Of a stretch of DNA of 64,000 nucleotides, positions 34,419-41,769 are shown one piece after another. Below the pieces are notes generated by a model. That model was given only the letters and a program-made list of their open reading frames with translations, ran no database searches and was not told the DNA's origin. The stretch covers positions 1 to 64,000 of the forward strand of contig CALWUU010000005.1 in the NCBI GenBank assembly GCA_944384835.1. Direction: 5' to 3'. The translations under genes and the position numbers were made by a program. How positions within the stretch are numbered: position 1 is the first letter of the stretch; each line of letters starts with the position of its first letter. The DNA is from an uncultured Clostridia bacterium. GTDB lineage: Bacteria; Bacillota; Clostridia; Oscillospirales; Acutalibacteraceae.

Positions 34419-35195
34419 ATGGCTTTAGTAACCTTATTGGCTCATACGCCTGAGCCGGAACTGCATATTGCCGCAGCAGCAAAATTATGTTATTCGCCTT
34501 CTTCTATTGATAAAATAAAAGAAGGATTAACTGAGGATAAAGTGGCTTCTTTTGTGGATATGCTTTCGGAAATTGGTCATGAAAGTCCCATTGAGCACGC
34601 TACCTTTACGTTTGGAATTGAAGGCGTTTCTCGTGCTTTACTAGCGCAAATCACACGTCACCGCATTGCTTCTTTCAGTGTACAAAGTCAGAGATATGTT
34701 GCAGAAAATGCGTTTGAATATGTTCTACCGCCGGAGATAGCTGCCATTCCTGAGGCAAAGGAAGAGTTCATCCAGGCAATGGAAGAAGACCAGCGTCATT
34801 ATGAAAACTTAACCAAAATTTTAACTGAAAAACATAAAAAATCATTACTTGAAAAAGGAAAAGATGAAAAAACAGCAGCTCGTATGGCGCAGAAGCAGGC
34901 AATTGAAGATGCTCGTTTTGTGCTGCCAAATGCTTGTGATACAAAAATGATTGTCACCTTTAATGCACGTTCATTGATGAACTTTTTTGCATTGCGCTGC
35001 TGCAGACGTGCGCAATGGGAAATTCAAGATGTAGCCATTCAAATGCTGCGTTTGGTCAAAAAAGCAGCGCCGCATTTGTTTGCCAAAGCAGGTCCTAATT
35101 GTGTGAGAGGAGCTTGTTCGGAAGGAAAAATGACTTGCGGAGAAATTAAAGAAGTACGCGCGTTTTTCCGTAATCTTGGAGAGGAAACAGTATGA
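34419..35195 (+). CDS. thyX: FAD-dependent thymidylate synthase ThyX
   Basis: 258 residues from ATG 34419, which has AAAAGGGG at 7-nt spacing (the ATG at 34413 is only 1 nt from it). ThyX methylates dUMP to dTMP with methylene-THF, FAD and NADPH, yielding THF rather than DHF. The ThyX signature is RHRIASFSVQSQRY, with HESPIEHATFTFGIEGVSR before it and an R-rich SLMNFFALRCCRRAQWEI segment after. Its stop overlaps the start of tmk (35192), so the two dTMP genes are coupled. Expressed from the repeat-borne promoter. Confidence 0.96.
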   Translation: MALVTLLAHTPEPELHIAAAAKLCYSPSSIDKIKEGLTEDKVASFVDMLSEIGHESPIEHATFTFGIEGVSRALLAQITRHRIASFSVQSQRYVAENAFEYVLPPEIAAIPEAKEEFIQAMEEDQRHYENLTKILTEKHKKSLLEKGKDEKTAARMAQKQAIEDARFVLPNACDTKMIVTFNARSLMNFFALRCCRRAQWEIQDVAIQMLRLVKKAAPHLFAKAGPNCVRGACSEGKMTCGEIKEVRAFFRNLGEETV

Positions 35196-35851
35196 AGTAT
35201 CCGTTTATTGTAATTGAAGGATTGGACGGAAGCGGGAAAGCAACGCAAACCAATCAGTTATGCAGGGCGCTGGAACAAAAAGAAATAAAATATCGTCAGC
35301 TTACGTTTCCGGATTATGAACAAGATTCTTCTGCTTTAATTAAGCTGTATTTAAACGGAGCATTTGGAACAGAACCAAACAGCGTCAATGCCTATGCTGC
35401 ATCTTCTTTTTATGCGGTAGACCGTTACGCCAGTTTTCAAAGATTTTGGAAGCAGGATTATTTGGATGGTACGTGTTTGGTAGCAGACCGCTATTCCACT
35501 TCCAATTTTATTTATCAATTAACGAAATTATCAAAACAGGAATGGGATTATTTTATTCATTGGGCCGAGGATTATGAGTACCATAAATTAGAATTGCCAA
35601 GACCTGATATTGTAATTTATTTGGATGTACCGCCGGAGGTTTCACAAACTTTACTGAGCGTGCGTTACCAAGGTGACGAAAAGAAAAAGGATATTCATGA
35701 ACGAAATATGACTTTTTTAACAAAATGCCGTGAAGCTGCGCTGTACAGCGCACAAAAATTAGGCTGGAACGTTATTTCCTGCGCTGAAAACGGAACGATG
35801 AAATCTATTGAAACAATCCATAAAGAGATTATGGATACACTTACCATATAA
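35192..35851 (+). CDS. tmk: Thymidylate kinase-like enzyme
   Basis: A 219-residue P-loop deoxynucleoside monophosphate kinase. Walker A GLDGSGKAT lies at about residues 10-18. DRYASFQRFW and ADRYSTSNFIYQLTK correspond to the substrate-binding DR(Y/H) regions, and a LID segment follows YLDVPPEVSQTL. It phosphorylates dTMP to dTDP if annotated correctly. It overlaps thyX by 4 nt (ATGA), a strong functional link. A second tmk commonly lies next to holB elsewhere in Firmicutes; this copy is a divergent thyX-linked form. Confidence 0.88.
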   Translation: MKYPFIVIEGLDGSGKATQTNQLCRALEQKEIKYRQLTFPDYEQDSSALIKLYLNGAFGTEPNSVNAYAASSFYAVDRYASFQRFWKQDYLDGTCLVADRYSTSNFIYQLTKLSKQEWDYFIHWAEDYEYHKLELPRPDIVIYLDVPPEVSQTLLSVRYQGDEKKKDIHERNMTFLTKCREAALYSAQKLGWNVISCAENGTMKSIETIHKEIMDTLTI

Positions 35852-35877
35852 AATCATTAAAAAGGAATCATAAATCG

Positions 35878-36423
35878 ATGGTCTATGTATTTTTAGCGAA
35901 TGGTTTTGAAGAAATGGAAGCAATTGCACCTATTGATCTGCTGCGAAGAGCTGAGTTAACAGTGGTAACGGTTGCAGTGGGAGCAGACACAAAAACAATT
36001 ACCGGCGCTCATGGTATCAGCATCAATGCCGATATTACAGAACAGCAAGTAGATTTAACAGATATAGAAATGGCAGTGCTGCCTGGAGGTATGCCGGGAA
36101 CATTGAATTTAGAAAAGTCCGCAGTTGTAAAAGCCGTTTTAAGGCACTGCAAACAGCATAACATTAAAATAGGTGCTATTTGTGCCGCACCATCTGTTTT
36201 GGGTCATATGGGCTTACTTGATGGTGTAACCGCTACCTGTTTTGAAGGATTTGAATCACAGCTGACAGGCGCAAACTACTCCTCGCGGCATGTATGCTGT
36301 GACCGGAATATAATTACTGCCAGAGGAGCCGGTGTTTCGGTTGAATTTGCTTTGAAGTTAGTAGAAGTCTTATGTGGTGCTCCTAAAGCCAATTTATTGA
36401 GGAAGTCGATACAATGTATGTGA
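35878..36423 (+). CDS. DJ-1/YajL family protein
   Basis: A 181-residue DJ-1/PfpI superfamily protein. The nucleophile-elbow cysteine is Cys102 in GAICAAPSVLG. The conserved Glu14 in FEEMEAI and the LPGGMPGTLNL loop match DJ-1/YajL rather than PfpI proteases. Suggested roles in the family include protein or nucleotide deglycation, glyoxalase activity and redox chaperoning, and all remain debated. It is 26 bp after tmk and overlaps the next gene by 10 nt, so it is in the thyX transcript. Confidence 0.9.
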   Translation: MVYVFLANGFEEMEAIAPIDLLRRAELTVVTVAVGADTKTITGAHGISINADITEQQVDLTDIEMAVLPGGMPGTLNLEKSAVVKAVLRHCKQHNIKIGAICAAPSVLGHMGLLDGVTATCFEGFESQLTGANYSSRHVCCDRNIITARGAGVSVEFALKLVEVLCGAPKANLLRKSIQCM

Positions 36424-37019
36424 AAAATCCAAAAGAAAATATCAAAGAACTGAAAAGAAATTTACGGCTAAAATACCGCAATATCAGAGAAACTATGCCT
36501 CCTGCAAAAAAGGGAAAGATGGACGCTCGTATTCGCAGGCATTTATTTGATTTGCCGGAATATCATGAAGAGGATACTGTTTTCGTTTATATCAGTAAAT
36601 CCATAGAAGTAGATACGTTTTCCATTGTAAAAAGAGCGTTGGCTGACGGAAAACAAGTTGCTTCCCCAAGATGTGTACCGGGTACATTTGAAATGGAATT
36701 CTATTATATTCGGTCTTTGGACGATTTAGAGAAGGGAACGTTTGGCGTTTTAGAACCAAAACAGGAGCAATGTAAACTGGTTACGGATTTATCACATGGG
36801 TTTTGTATTGTGCCGGGACTTTGCTTTGATGCAAAGGGATACCGTTTGGGTTACGGTAAAGGATACTATGACCGATTTTTATCAGAATTTAAGGGAGTAA
36901 CAGTAGGAATTTGTTATACCAGCTGTGTGCAATATGGATTACCTCACGGATATTTTGACCGTCCGGTAGATATTCTGGTAACCGAAAATTATATTCGCAG
37001 AACTGAGAAAAAACAGTAA
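36414..37019 (+). CDS. 5-formyltetrahydrofolate cyclo-ligase
   Basis: A 201-residue 5-FCL (MTHFS/YgfA family). It converts 5-formyl-THF to 5,10-methenyl-THF with ATP. The N-terminal basic segment LKRNLRLKYRNIRETMPP, VFVYISKSIEVDT, and the C-terminal GLCFDAKGYRLGYGKGYYDRFL signature (with the ATP-binding GYGxGYYDRFL loop) are diagnostic. Placement two genes after thyX is metabolically sensible, because it returns folate to the pool ThyX uses. The ATG at 36414 overlaps the DJ-1 gene end. Confidence 0.94.
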   Translation: MYVKNPKENIKELKRNLRLKYRNIRETMPPAKKGKMDARIRRHLFDLPEYHEEDTVFVYISKSIEVDTFSIVKRALADGKQVASPRCVPGTFEMEFYYIRSLDDLEKGTFGVLEPKQEQCKLVTDLSHGFCIVPGLCFDAKGYRLGYGKGYYDRFLSEFKGVTVGICYTSCVQYGLPHGYFDRPVDILVTENYIRRTEKKQ

Positions 37020-37031
37020 AGGAGGAATATT

Positions 37032-38420
37032 ATGCGTGATGAACAAAATCCAAATCAAGATGAACATAACATTCCTGACCCAAATCAGCAGAACGGTTCT
37101 TTGGAAGAAAGCTTAAGAGAGTATCAAGAAAGAAAACGTCAGGAGTTTCATTTGAATATTTCCGGATTAGATGATATTGATGACGACTCTCCTGAAATAT
37201 ACTCTAAAAAGTCAGAGTATGATGTGGAACCGCATATAGTGGAAAATATTGAAAGTCACAGTCATAATACTCCGAAACAGGAACCTCAAGTGCCACAGCA
37301 AAATCAAAAAGAACAAAAACTGACAAAAGAGCAGAAAAAGAAATTAAAAAAACGTGACAAAAAAAATAAACGTATTTTTTTCTGGATGTGGATTGTTATG
37401 ATTGCGGTTGTTAGTTTTAGTATTGCTCGTTTTGCTATGGTAAATATCAACGACATGCTTGCTGTTGGTCGAGATGATTCTGTCGTTCAAATCCAAATAC
37501 CCAAAAATGCTACAGGTGAAGAAGTAGGTAACATATTGGTAGAAAGCGGTATTATTGAGAAACCAAGCTTTTTTGCTTTATATTCCCAAGTAACAAAATC
37601 TGAAGGACATTATCAATACGGTACGTATGAAATTAAAAAGAATATGGACTACGAAGCTATTATTACCCATATTCAGTCTAATGCAAACCGTTTGGACGAT
37701 GAAACAACTCAGATAACCATTACAGAAGGAATGAGTGTACGTCAAATTGCACAGCTATTGGAAGAAAATAATATTTGTACAGTAGATGAAATTCTGGAAG
37801 CTGCAAACGATTCAGAGTATTTTGACATTTATTCTGCAATTAATTCAATTACCAATGATGAAGAACGCTACTATCTGTTGGAAGGATATTTATTCCCGGA
37901 TACCTACGATTTCTATACGGGAGAAAATCCAATCGATGCATTAAGCAAATTGTTAAATAACTATAAAGATAAAATTACCCAAGAGATGAAAGATAAAGCT
38001 GCGTCCATGAATATGACAATGGATCAAGTTATCACATTGGCATCTATGATCCAGGCGGAAGCCGCAAATGTTGACGATATGTATAATATTTCTTCTATCT
38101 TCCATAATCGTTTGAGAGACGGAGCGGAAAAAGGTGTTGCTACTTTGGACTCTGACCCAACGGTATGGTATCCATATCACTCCAGAGAAGAGGTTCCTGC
38201 TGATCAGGTAGACAGCTTTGTAAGCAGATATAATACTTATGAGGTGCAAGGTTTGCCGCCGGGACCAATTTGCAATCCGGGTCTGGATGCAATTAATGCA
38301 GCATTAAATCCGAACACAACGGATTACTACTATTTCTGCCATAAAGATGGTCAAGCATATTACTCTCAAACTTTAGAAGAACATCAGCAGAAATTGCAAG
38401 AACTTGGTCTTTCAGAATAA
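37032..38420 (+). CDS. mltG: Endolytic murein transglycosylase MltG
   Basis: A 462-residue MltG (YceG-like). The N-terminal cytoplasmic region (about residues 1-112) is charged and Gln-rich. One membrane helix lies at about 113-133 (FFWMWIVMIAVVSFSIA). A LysM-like segment precedes the catalytic YceG domain with LEGYLFPDTYDF, SMIQAEAANVDD (catalytic Glu), LDSDPTVWYP and GLPPGPICNPGLDAINAAL. It cleaves nascent glycan strands and sets their length. AAAGGAGG precedes the ATG. As in Bacillus (yrrL), it is followed by a U32 peptidase-family gene. Confidence 0.95.
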   Translation: MRDEQNPNQDEHNIPDPNQQNGSLEESLREYQERKRQEFHLNISGLDDIDDDSPEIYSKKSEYDVEPHIVENIESHSHNTPKQEPQVPQQNQKEQKLTKEQKKKLKKRDKKNKRIFFWMWIVMIAVVSFSIARFAMVNINDMLAVGRDDSVVQIQIPKNATGEEVGNILVESGIIEKPSFFALYSQVTKSEGHYQYGTYEIKKNMDYEAIITHIQSNANRLDDETTQITITEGMSVRQIAQLLEENNICTVDEILEAANDSEYFDIYSAINSITNDEERYYLLEGYLFPDTYDFYTGENPIDALSKLLNNYKDKITQEMKDKAASMNMTMDQVITLASMIQAEAANVDDMYNISSIFHNRLRDGAEKGVATLDSDPTVWYPYHSREEVPADQVDSFVSRYNTYEVQGLPPGPICNPGLDAINAALNPNTTDYYYFCHKDGQAYYSQTLEEHQQKLQELGLSE

Positions 38421-38432
38421 AGGAGAATCATA

Positions 38433-39668
38433 TTGGCTTACGAGAGAAGAAAACCAAAAGTAGAATTACTTTCTCCTGCAGGTGACATGGAGTGCCTGAA
38501 TATGGCTTTAATGTATGGTGCGGACGCCATATATTTAGCCGGACAGGAGTTTGGTATGAGAACTGCTTCTGCTAATTTTTCAAATGAGCAATTGGAGAAA
38601 GCAGTGCAAAAAGCACATGAGAAAAATGTGCCTGTATTTTTAACATGTAATACGCTGCCTCATAATGATGAATTGGATCGACTGCCGTCTTTTTTAGAAG
38701 CTGCGCAGGCTGCCGGAGTAGATGCCATTATTGTTGCCGATTTGGGCGTGATGAATTTGGTAAAACAATATGCGCCTAAAGTGGAAATCCATATTTCTAC
38801 CCAAGCAGGTATTGTAAACTATGCTATGGCAAACGCTTTGTATGATATGGGAGCAAAACGTATTGTGCTGGCAAGAGAGTTATCTTTAGATGATATTGCG
38901 CAGATACGGGCAAAAATACCGGCGGATTTAGAAATAGAAACATTTGTGCACGGGGCTATGTGCATGTCGTTTTCAGGCCGCTGCTTGTTATCCGCATATT
39001 TAAATAATCGTGATGCTAACAGAGGGGATTGTTCACAGCCTTGCCGTTGGGAGTATGCTCTGGTGGAGAAAAAACGTCCAAACGAATATATGGATATTAC
39101 GGAAGATAAACATGGTTCCTATATTTTTAATTCTCGTGATATGTGTATGATTGAACACATCCCGGAATTGGTAAAAGCTGGTGTATCCAGTATTAAAATC
39201 GAAGGCAGAGCAAAATCGTCTTATTATGTTGCCGTTACGACCAATGCGTACCGCCATGCACTTGACGCGTATTTTGAGCATCCAAATCAGCCTCTTTCTC
39301 CTTGGATTGTGGAGGAATTGGATAAAATCAGTCATCGTGAATACAGCACAGGCTTTTACTTTGGTCATGAACCGGGGCAAGTATATCATACGGGTGGTTA
39401 TGTGCGCCATTATGACGTAATCGCAATTTGTGAAGGCTGGGAAAATGGAATCTTAAAATTGTCACAGCGGAACCGGTTTTTCCAAGGTGACACAGCAGAT
39501 GTTCTGGAGCCGGGAGAGCAGCCGTTTGATATTTGTTTAGATGAGATTTATGATGAAAACATGAATCCGATTGAATCTGCTCCACACGCAACGATGACGG
39601 TATTTGCAAAATGTGAACGCCCCGTCAAGCCGGGCGCTATTTTAAGAAAAGCCAGAATCAGTGAGTGA
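38433..39668 (+). CDS. U32-family tRNA 5-hydroxyuridine synthesis protein (TrhP-like)
   Basis: A 411-residue U32 protein starting at TTG 38433 (AAAGGAGA upstream). The U32 signature ETFVHGAMCMSFSGRCLLSA is exact, followed by the Cys-rich DCSQPCRW region that binds an iron-sulfur cluster in this family. Members next to mltG in Firmicutes (YrrN/YrrO) are needed for hydroxylation of U34 in tRNA using prephenate. The RlhA paralog modifies 23S rRNA, and older annotations call these collagenase-like peptidases. The mltG context favours TrhP (inference). Confidence 0.9.
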   Translation: MAYERRKPKVELLSPAGDMECLNMALMYGADAIYLAGQEFGMRTASANFSNEQLEKAVQKAHEKNVPVFLTCNTLPHNDELDRLPSFLEAAQAAGVDAIIVADLGVMNLVKQYAPKVEIHISTQAGIVNYAMANALYDMGAKRIVLARELSLDDIAQIRAKIPADLEIETFVHGAMCMSFSGRCLLSAYLNNRDANRGDCSQPCRWEYALVEKKRPNEYMDITEDKHGSYIFNSRDMCMIEHIPELVKAGVSSIKIEGRAKSSYYVAVTTNAYRHALDAYFEHPNQPLSPWIVEELDKISHREYSTGFYFGHEPGQVYHTGGYVRHYDVIAICEGWENGILKLSQRNRFFQGDTADVLEPGEQPFDICLDEIYDENMNPIESAPHATMTVFAKCERPVKPGAILRKARISE

Positions 39669-39671
39669 AAC

Positions 39672-39720
39672 AATTCCGAAATTTCTAATATGGTACTAAA
39701 AGGAGATTCGGAATTTTTCA
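39672..39720 (+). terminator. Weak terminator-like hairpin after the U32 gene
   Basis: AATTCCGAA (39672-39680) pairs with TTCGGAATT (39708-39716), followed by TTTC. The 27-nt loop is long, so readthrough into the lipoprotein gene is likely. Confidence 0.5.
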
Positions 39721-39749
39721 ATATATTTTACAATGAAGGAGAAGATAGT

Positions 39750-40379
39750 ATGAAAAAAGAAAAAATAATTGGCGGGGCGCTCAGCTGCCTCATATTGTGT
39801 GGGGTGTTGGTAGGATGTTCCAGTAACAGTACCTCGTCCGGAAACAATGCGAATGAGGCATCTACTTCTACTGTGTCAACAGCTGCCGTGCCATACGAAA
39901 AAGGTACGATTACAGAAACAGAGTTTACCAGCGAGTGGATGGGGTTGAAGTATACCTTGCCGGATAATATGGTTATGATGACGGAAGATGTTTTGGAGTC
40001 ACAGTCTGTTTCAGGTAAAGTTCAAATGGAAATGCAAGCGATGATGAATGATGCTTCAGGTGACAATATTGTAGTTTTGACTGAAGATTTATCTTCATTA
40101 TCTTCTATTGATGAAGAAAGCTATATCGAGCTTTCAAAACCACAGATAGAAAGTTTATCAGACAATATTACTTTTGATGAAGTGGGAAAACGCACTATTG
40201 CAGGAGAAGAATTTTACGAATTACCTTATCATTTGTCCATGGAGATAGATGGTGTGAATGTGACCATGAATCAAACCTTCTTTTGCAAAAAAAAGGATGA
40301 CAGAATGATTTGTATGACTTTAACGAATTCCGGTGAAGATACTGTTAGCTATTTGTTATCCGGTTTTTCAAAAATCTAA
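39750..40379 (+). CDS. Lipoprotein, paralog 1
   Basis: 209 residues from ATG 39750 (GAAGGAGAAG upstream). A signal peptide ends in lipobox LVGC with Cys at about residue 23, followed by a Ser/Asn/Thr-rich linker. The rest (about 50-209) has no domain I recognise. It is homologous throughout to the next gene, sharing TESEFTSEWMG-like, KYTLPD, KRTIAGEEFYELPY and LLSGFS segments. It is probably a surface-anchored protein of a clostridial family without assigned function. Confidence 0.85.
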   Translation: MKKEKIIGGALSCLILCGVLVGCSSNSTSSGNNANEASTSTVSTAAVPYEKGTITETEFTSEWMGLKYTLPDNMVMMTEDVLESQSVSGKVQMEMQAMMNDASGDNIVVLTEDLSSLSSIDEESYIELSKPQIESLSDNITFDEVGKRTIAGEEFYELPYHLSMEIDGVNVTMNQTFFCKKKDDRMICMTLTNSGEDTVSYLLSGFSKI

Positions 40380-40400
40380 AGGCTCTATTCGCAGAACCTA

Positions 40401-40440
40401 ATAGTGGGCAGTCTTAAAAAAGACTGCCCACTATTTTTTC
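40401..40440 (+). terminator. Terminator after lipoprotein 1
   Basis: A 15-bp stem, ATAGTGGGCAGTCTT (40401-40415) with AAGACTGCCCACTAT (40420-40434), followed by TTTTTC. Confidence 0.93.
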
Positions 40441-40494
40441 TATTCTGTTTTTCAGGAAAACATTTTGTATTTTCTTTTCAGAGAAGCTGCTGCA

Positions 40495-40523
40495 TTGACA
40501 TTTTTATGTGTGCGTTATATTAT
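40495..40523 (+). promoter_or_regulatory. Sigma-A promoter of lipoprotein 2
   Basis: TTGACA (40495-40500), 17 nt, TATTAT (40518-40523). The spacer and downstream bases (TTTTTATGTG, then ATAAACAA.ATATT) closely match the alaS promoter at 41418. The leader to the ATG is about 190 nt. Confidence 0.78.
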
Positions 40524-40582
40524 TATAAACAAGATATTTATATGATATGATAGTGAAACCTCTATTTTATGCAATAGAATCA

Positions 40583-40596
40583 TAGTGGTACCGCAT
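40583..40596 (+). promoter_or_regulatory. T-box-like core in the lipoprotein 2 leader
   Basis: TAGTGGTACCGCAT resembles the T-box antiterminator core (compare GGGTGGTACCACGG at 41661). No terminator hairpin or clear stem I follows, so it may be a decayed leader or chance. Confidence 0.3.
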
Positions 40597-40722
40597 TATA
40601 ATTTTACAAAATTACATTTGTATGTATAAATTTCGTTCAGTGTTAGGGGTACAGTTAAGATTTTTCATCATTCTATGCGAAAGTTTTAGTGGTTTTAGCT
40701 ACGTTAGAAAAGAGGAAGAAAC

Positions 40723-41316
40723 ATGAAAACAAGAAAAATAATTGGTGGGGTATTAGGTTGTCTCATGCTATGCGGATTGCTGGTAGGATGTTCCGGTAAT
40801 AACTCTAATTCCAGCTATCAAAAAGGTACTGTTACGGAAAGTGAATTTACCAGTGAATGGATGGGAATCAAATATACACTACCAGATGATATGACAATGA
40901 TTTCTGCCGAAACGCTTGCTTCAGGTTCCAAAGATAATATCCAAATGGAAATGCAGGCGTATAAGAAGGATGATACAACGGAAAATATTGGAATGTTAAC
41001 AGAAGATATATCAAAAGATACTTCTCTTGACGAAGAAGGTTATGTAGAGCTTGCAAAAACACAGATGGAAAAGGCGATACCGGGCATCACATTTGGTGAA
41101 GCAAGCAAGCGGACTATTGCAGGTCAAGAATTTTATGAATTGCCATATAGCTATACAAAGGACACTGACGGAAATCAGACAACGATTACTCAAACATTTT
41201 TATGCAGAAAAATAGAAGACAGAATGGTTTGTATCACTTTGACTTATACCAATACAGATGCAATAGACCATTTATTATCAGGATTTTCTGAATTAAATGT
41301 GACTAGCTCTCAGTGA
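40723..41316 (+). CDS. Lipoprotein, paralog 2
   Basis: A 197-residue lipoprotein with signal peptide and lipobox LVGC (Cys at about residue 23) and a shorter Asn/Ser linker than its neighbour. Shared segments with the gene at 39750 cover the whole mature protein (EFTSEWMGIKYTLPDDM, KRTIAGQEFYELPY, DRMVCITLTYTN, LLSGFSEL), so the pair arose by tandem duplication. It has its own promoter and terminator. Function unknown. Confidence 0.87.
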   Translation: MKTRKIIGGVLGCLMLCGLLVGCSGNNSNSSYQKGTVTESEFTSEWMGIKYTLPDDMTMISAETLASGSKDNIQMEMQAYKKDDTTENIGMLTEDISKDTSLDEEGYVELAKTQMEKAIPGITFGEASKRTIAGQEFYELPYSYTKDTDGNQTTITQTFLCRKIEDRMVCITLTYTNTDAIDHLLSGFSELNVTSSQ

Positions 41317-41322
41317 TTGATG

Positions 41323-41358
41323 AAACGGCAGCCTTTTTACAGGCTGCCGTTTATTTTT
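41323..41358 (+). terminator. Terminator after lipoprotein 2
   Basis: AAACGGCAGCCT (41323-41334) pairs with AGGCTGCCGTTT (41341-41352), followed by ATTTTT. Confidence 0.92.
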
Positions 41359-41417
41359 ACTTATTGTACTTTTAAGAGATTGTTATTATATTTCATTGTA
41401 AAGAGAAGGAAGTTACA

Positions 41418-41446
41418 TTGACTTTTTTTATGTGTTATATTATAAT
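41418..41446 (+). promoter_or_regulatory. Sigma-A promoter of alaS
   Basis: TTGACT (41418-41423), 17 nt, TATAAT (41441-41446). It drives the T-box leader. Confidence 0.85.
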
Positions 41447-41452
41447 AAACAA

Positions 41453-41716
41453 AATATTAACAGTGTATAGAAACAAAAGCCATATGTAATGTTACAACAG
41501 AGAGGAAGCTGAAATTCCAATGATGAATTTTGCTGAAAGGCGACCGTAACCAGTTTACTGTGGCAAGCCGGTTTCTTGCCCTTTTGGCAGCGCTCTGCAG
41601 TGATGAGCCGCAGCGTTTTCCGCGTTAAGGAATTGAAAGTGGCGTTAAAAAACGCAATTTGGGTGGTACCACGGACTTTTCCGTCCCATTTTGGTGGGGG
41701 AAGTCCGTTTTTTTAT
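41453..41716 (+). promoter_or_regulatory. T-box riboswitch (Ala) leader of alaS
   Basis: About 260 nt. The T-box core GGGTGGTACCACGG is at 41661-41674; its UGGU would pair with an uncharged ACCA 3' end. Stem I begins near AGAGAGGAAG, and GCT at 41532-41534 within TTTGCTGAAAGG is a good Ala specifier candidate. The terminator CGGACTTTTCC (41672-41682) / GGGGGAAGTCCG (41696-41707) followed by seven T overlaps the antiterminator. Uncharged tRNA-Ala should allow readthrough into alaS. Confidence 0.93.
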
Positions 41717-41769
41717 GGCTAAAATCTTATTTATTATATTTTGCTAAAAAGCAGAGAGAGGTTATTTGT

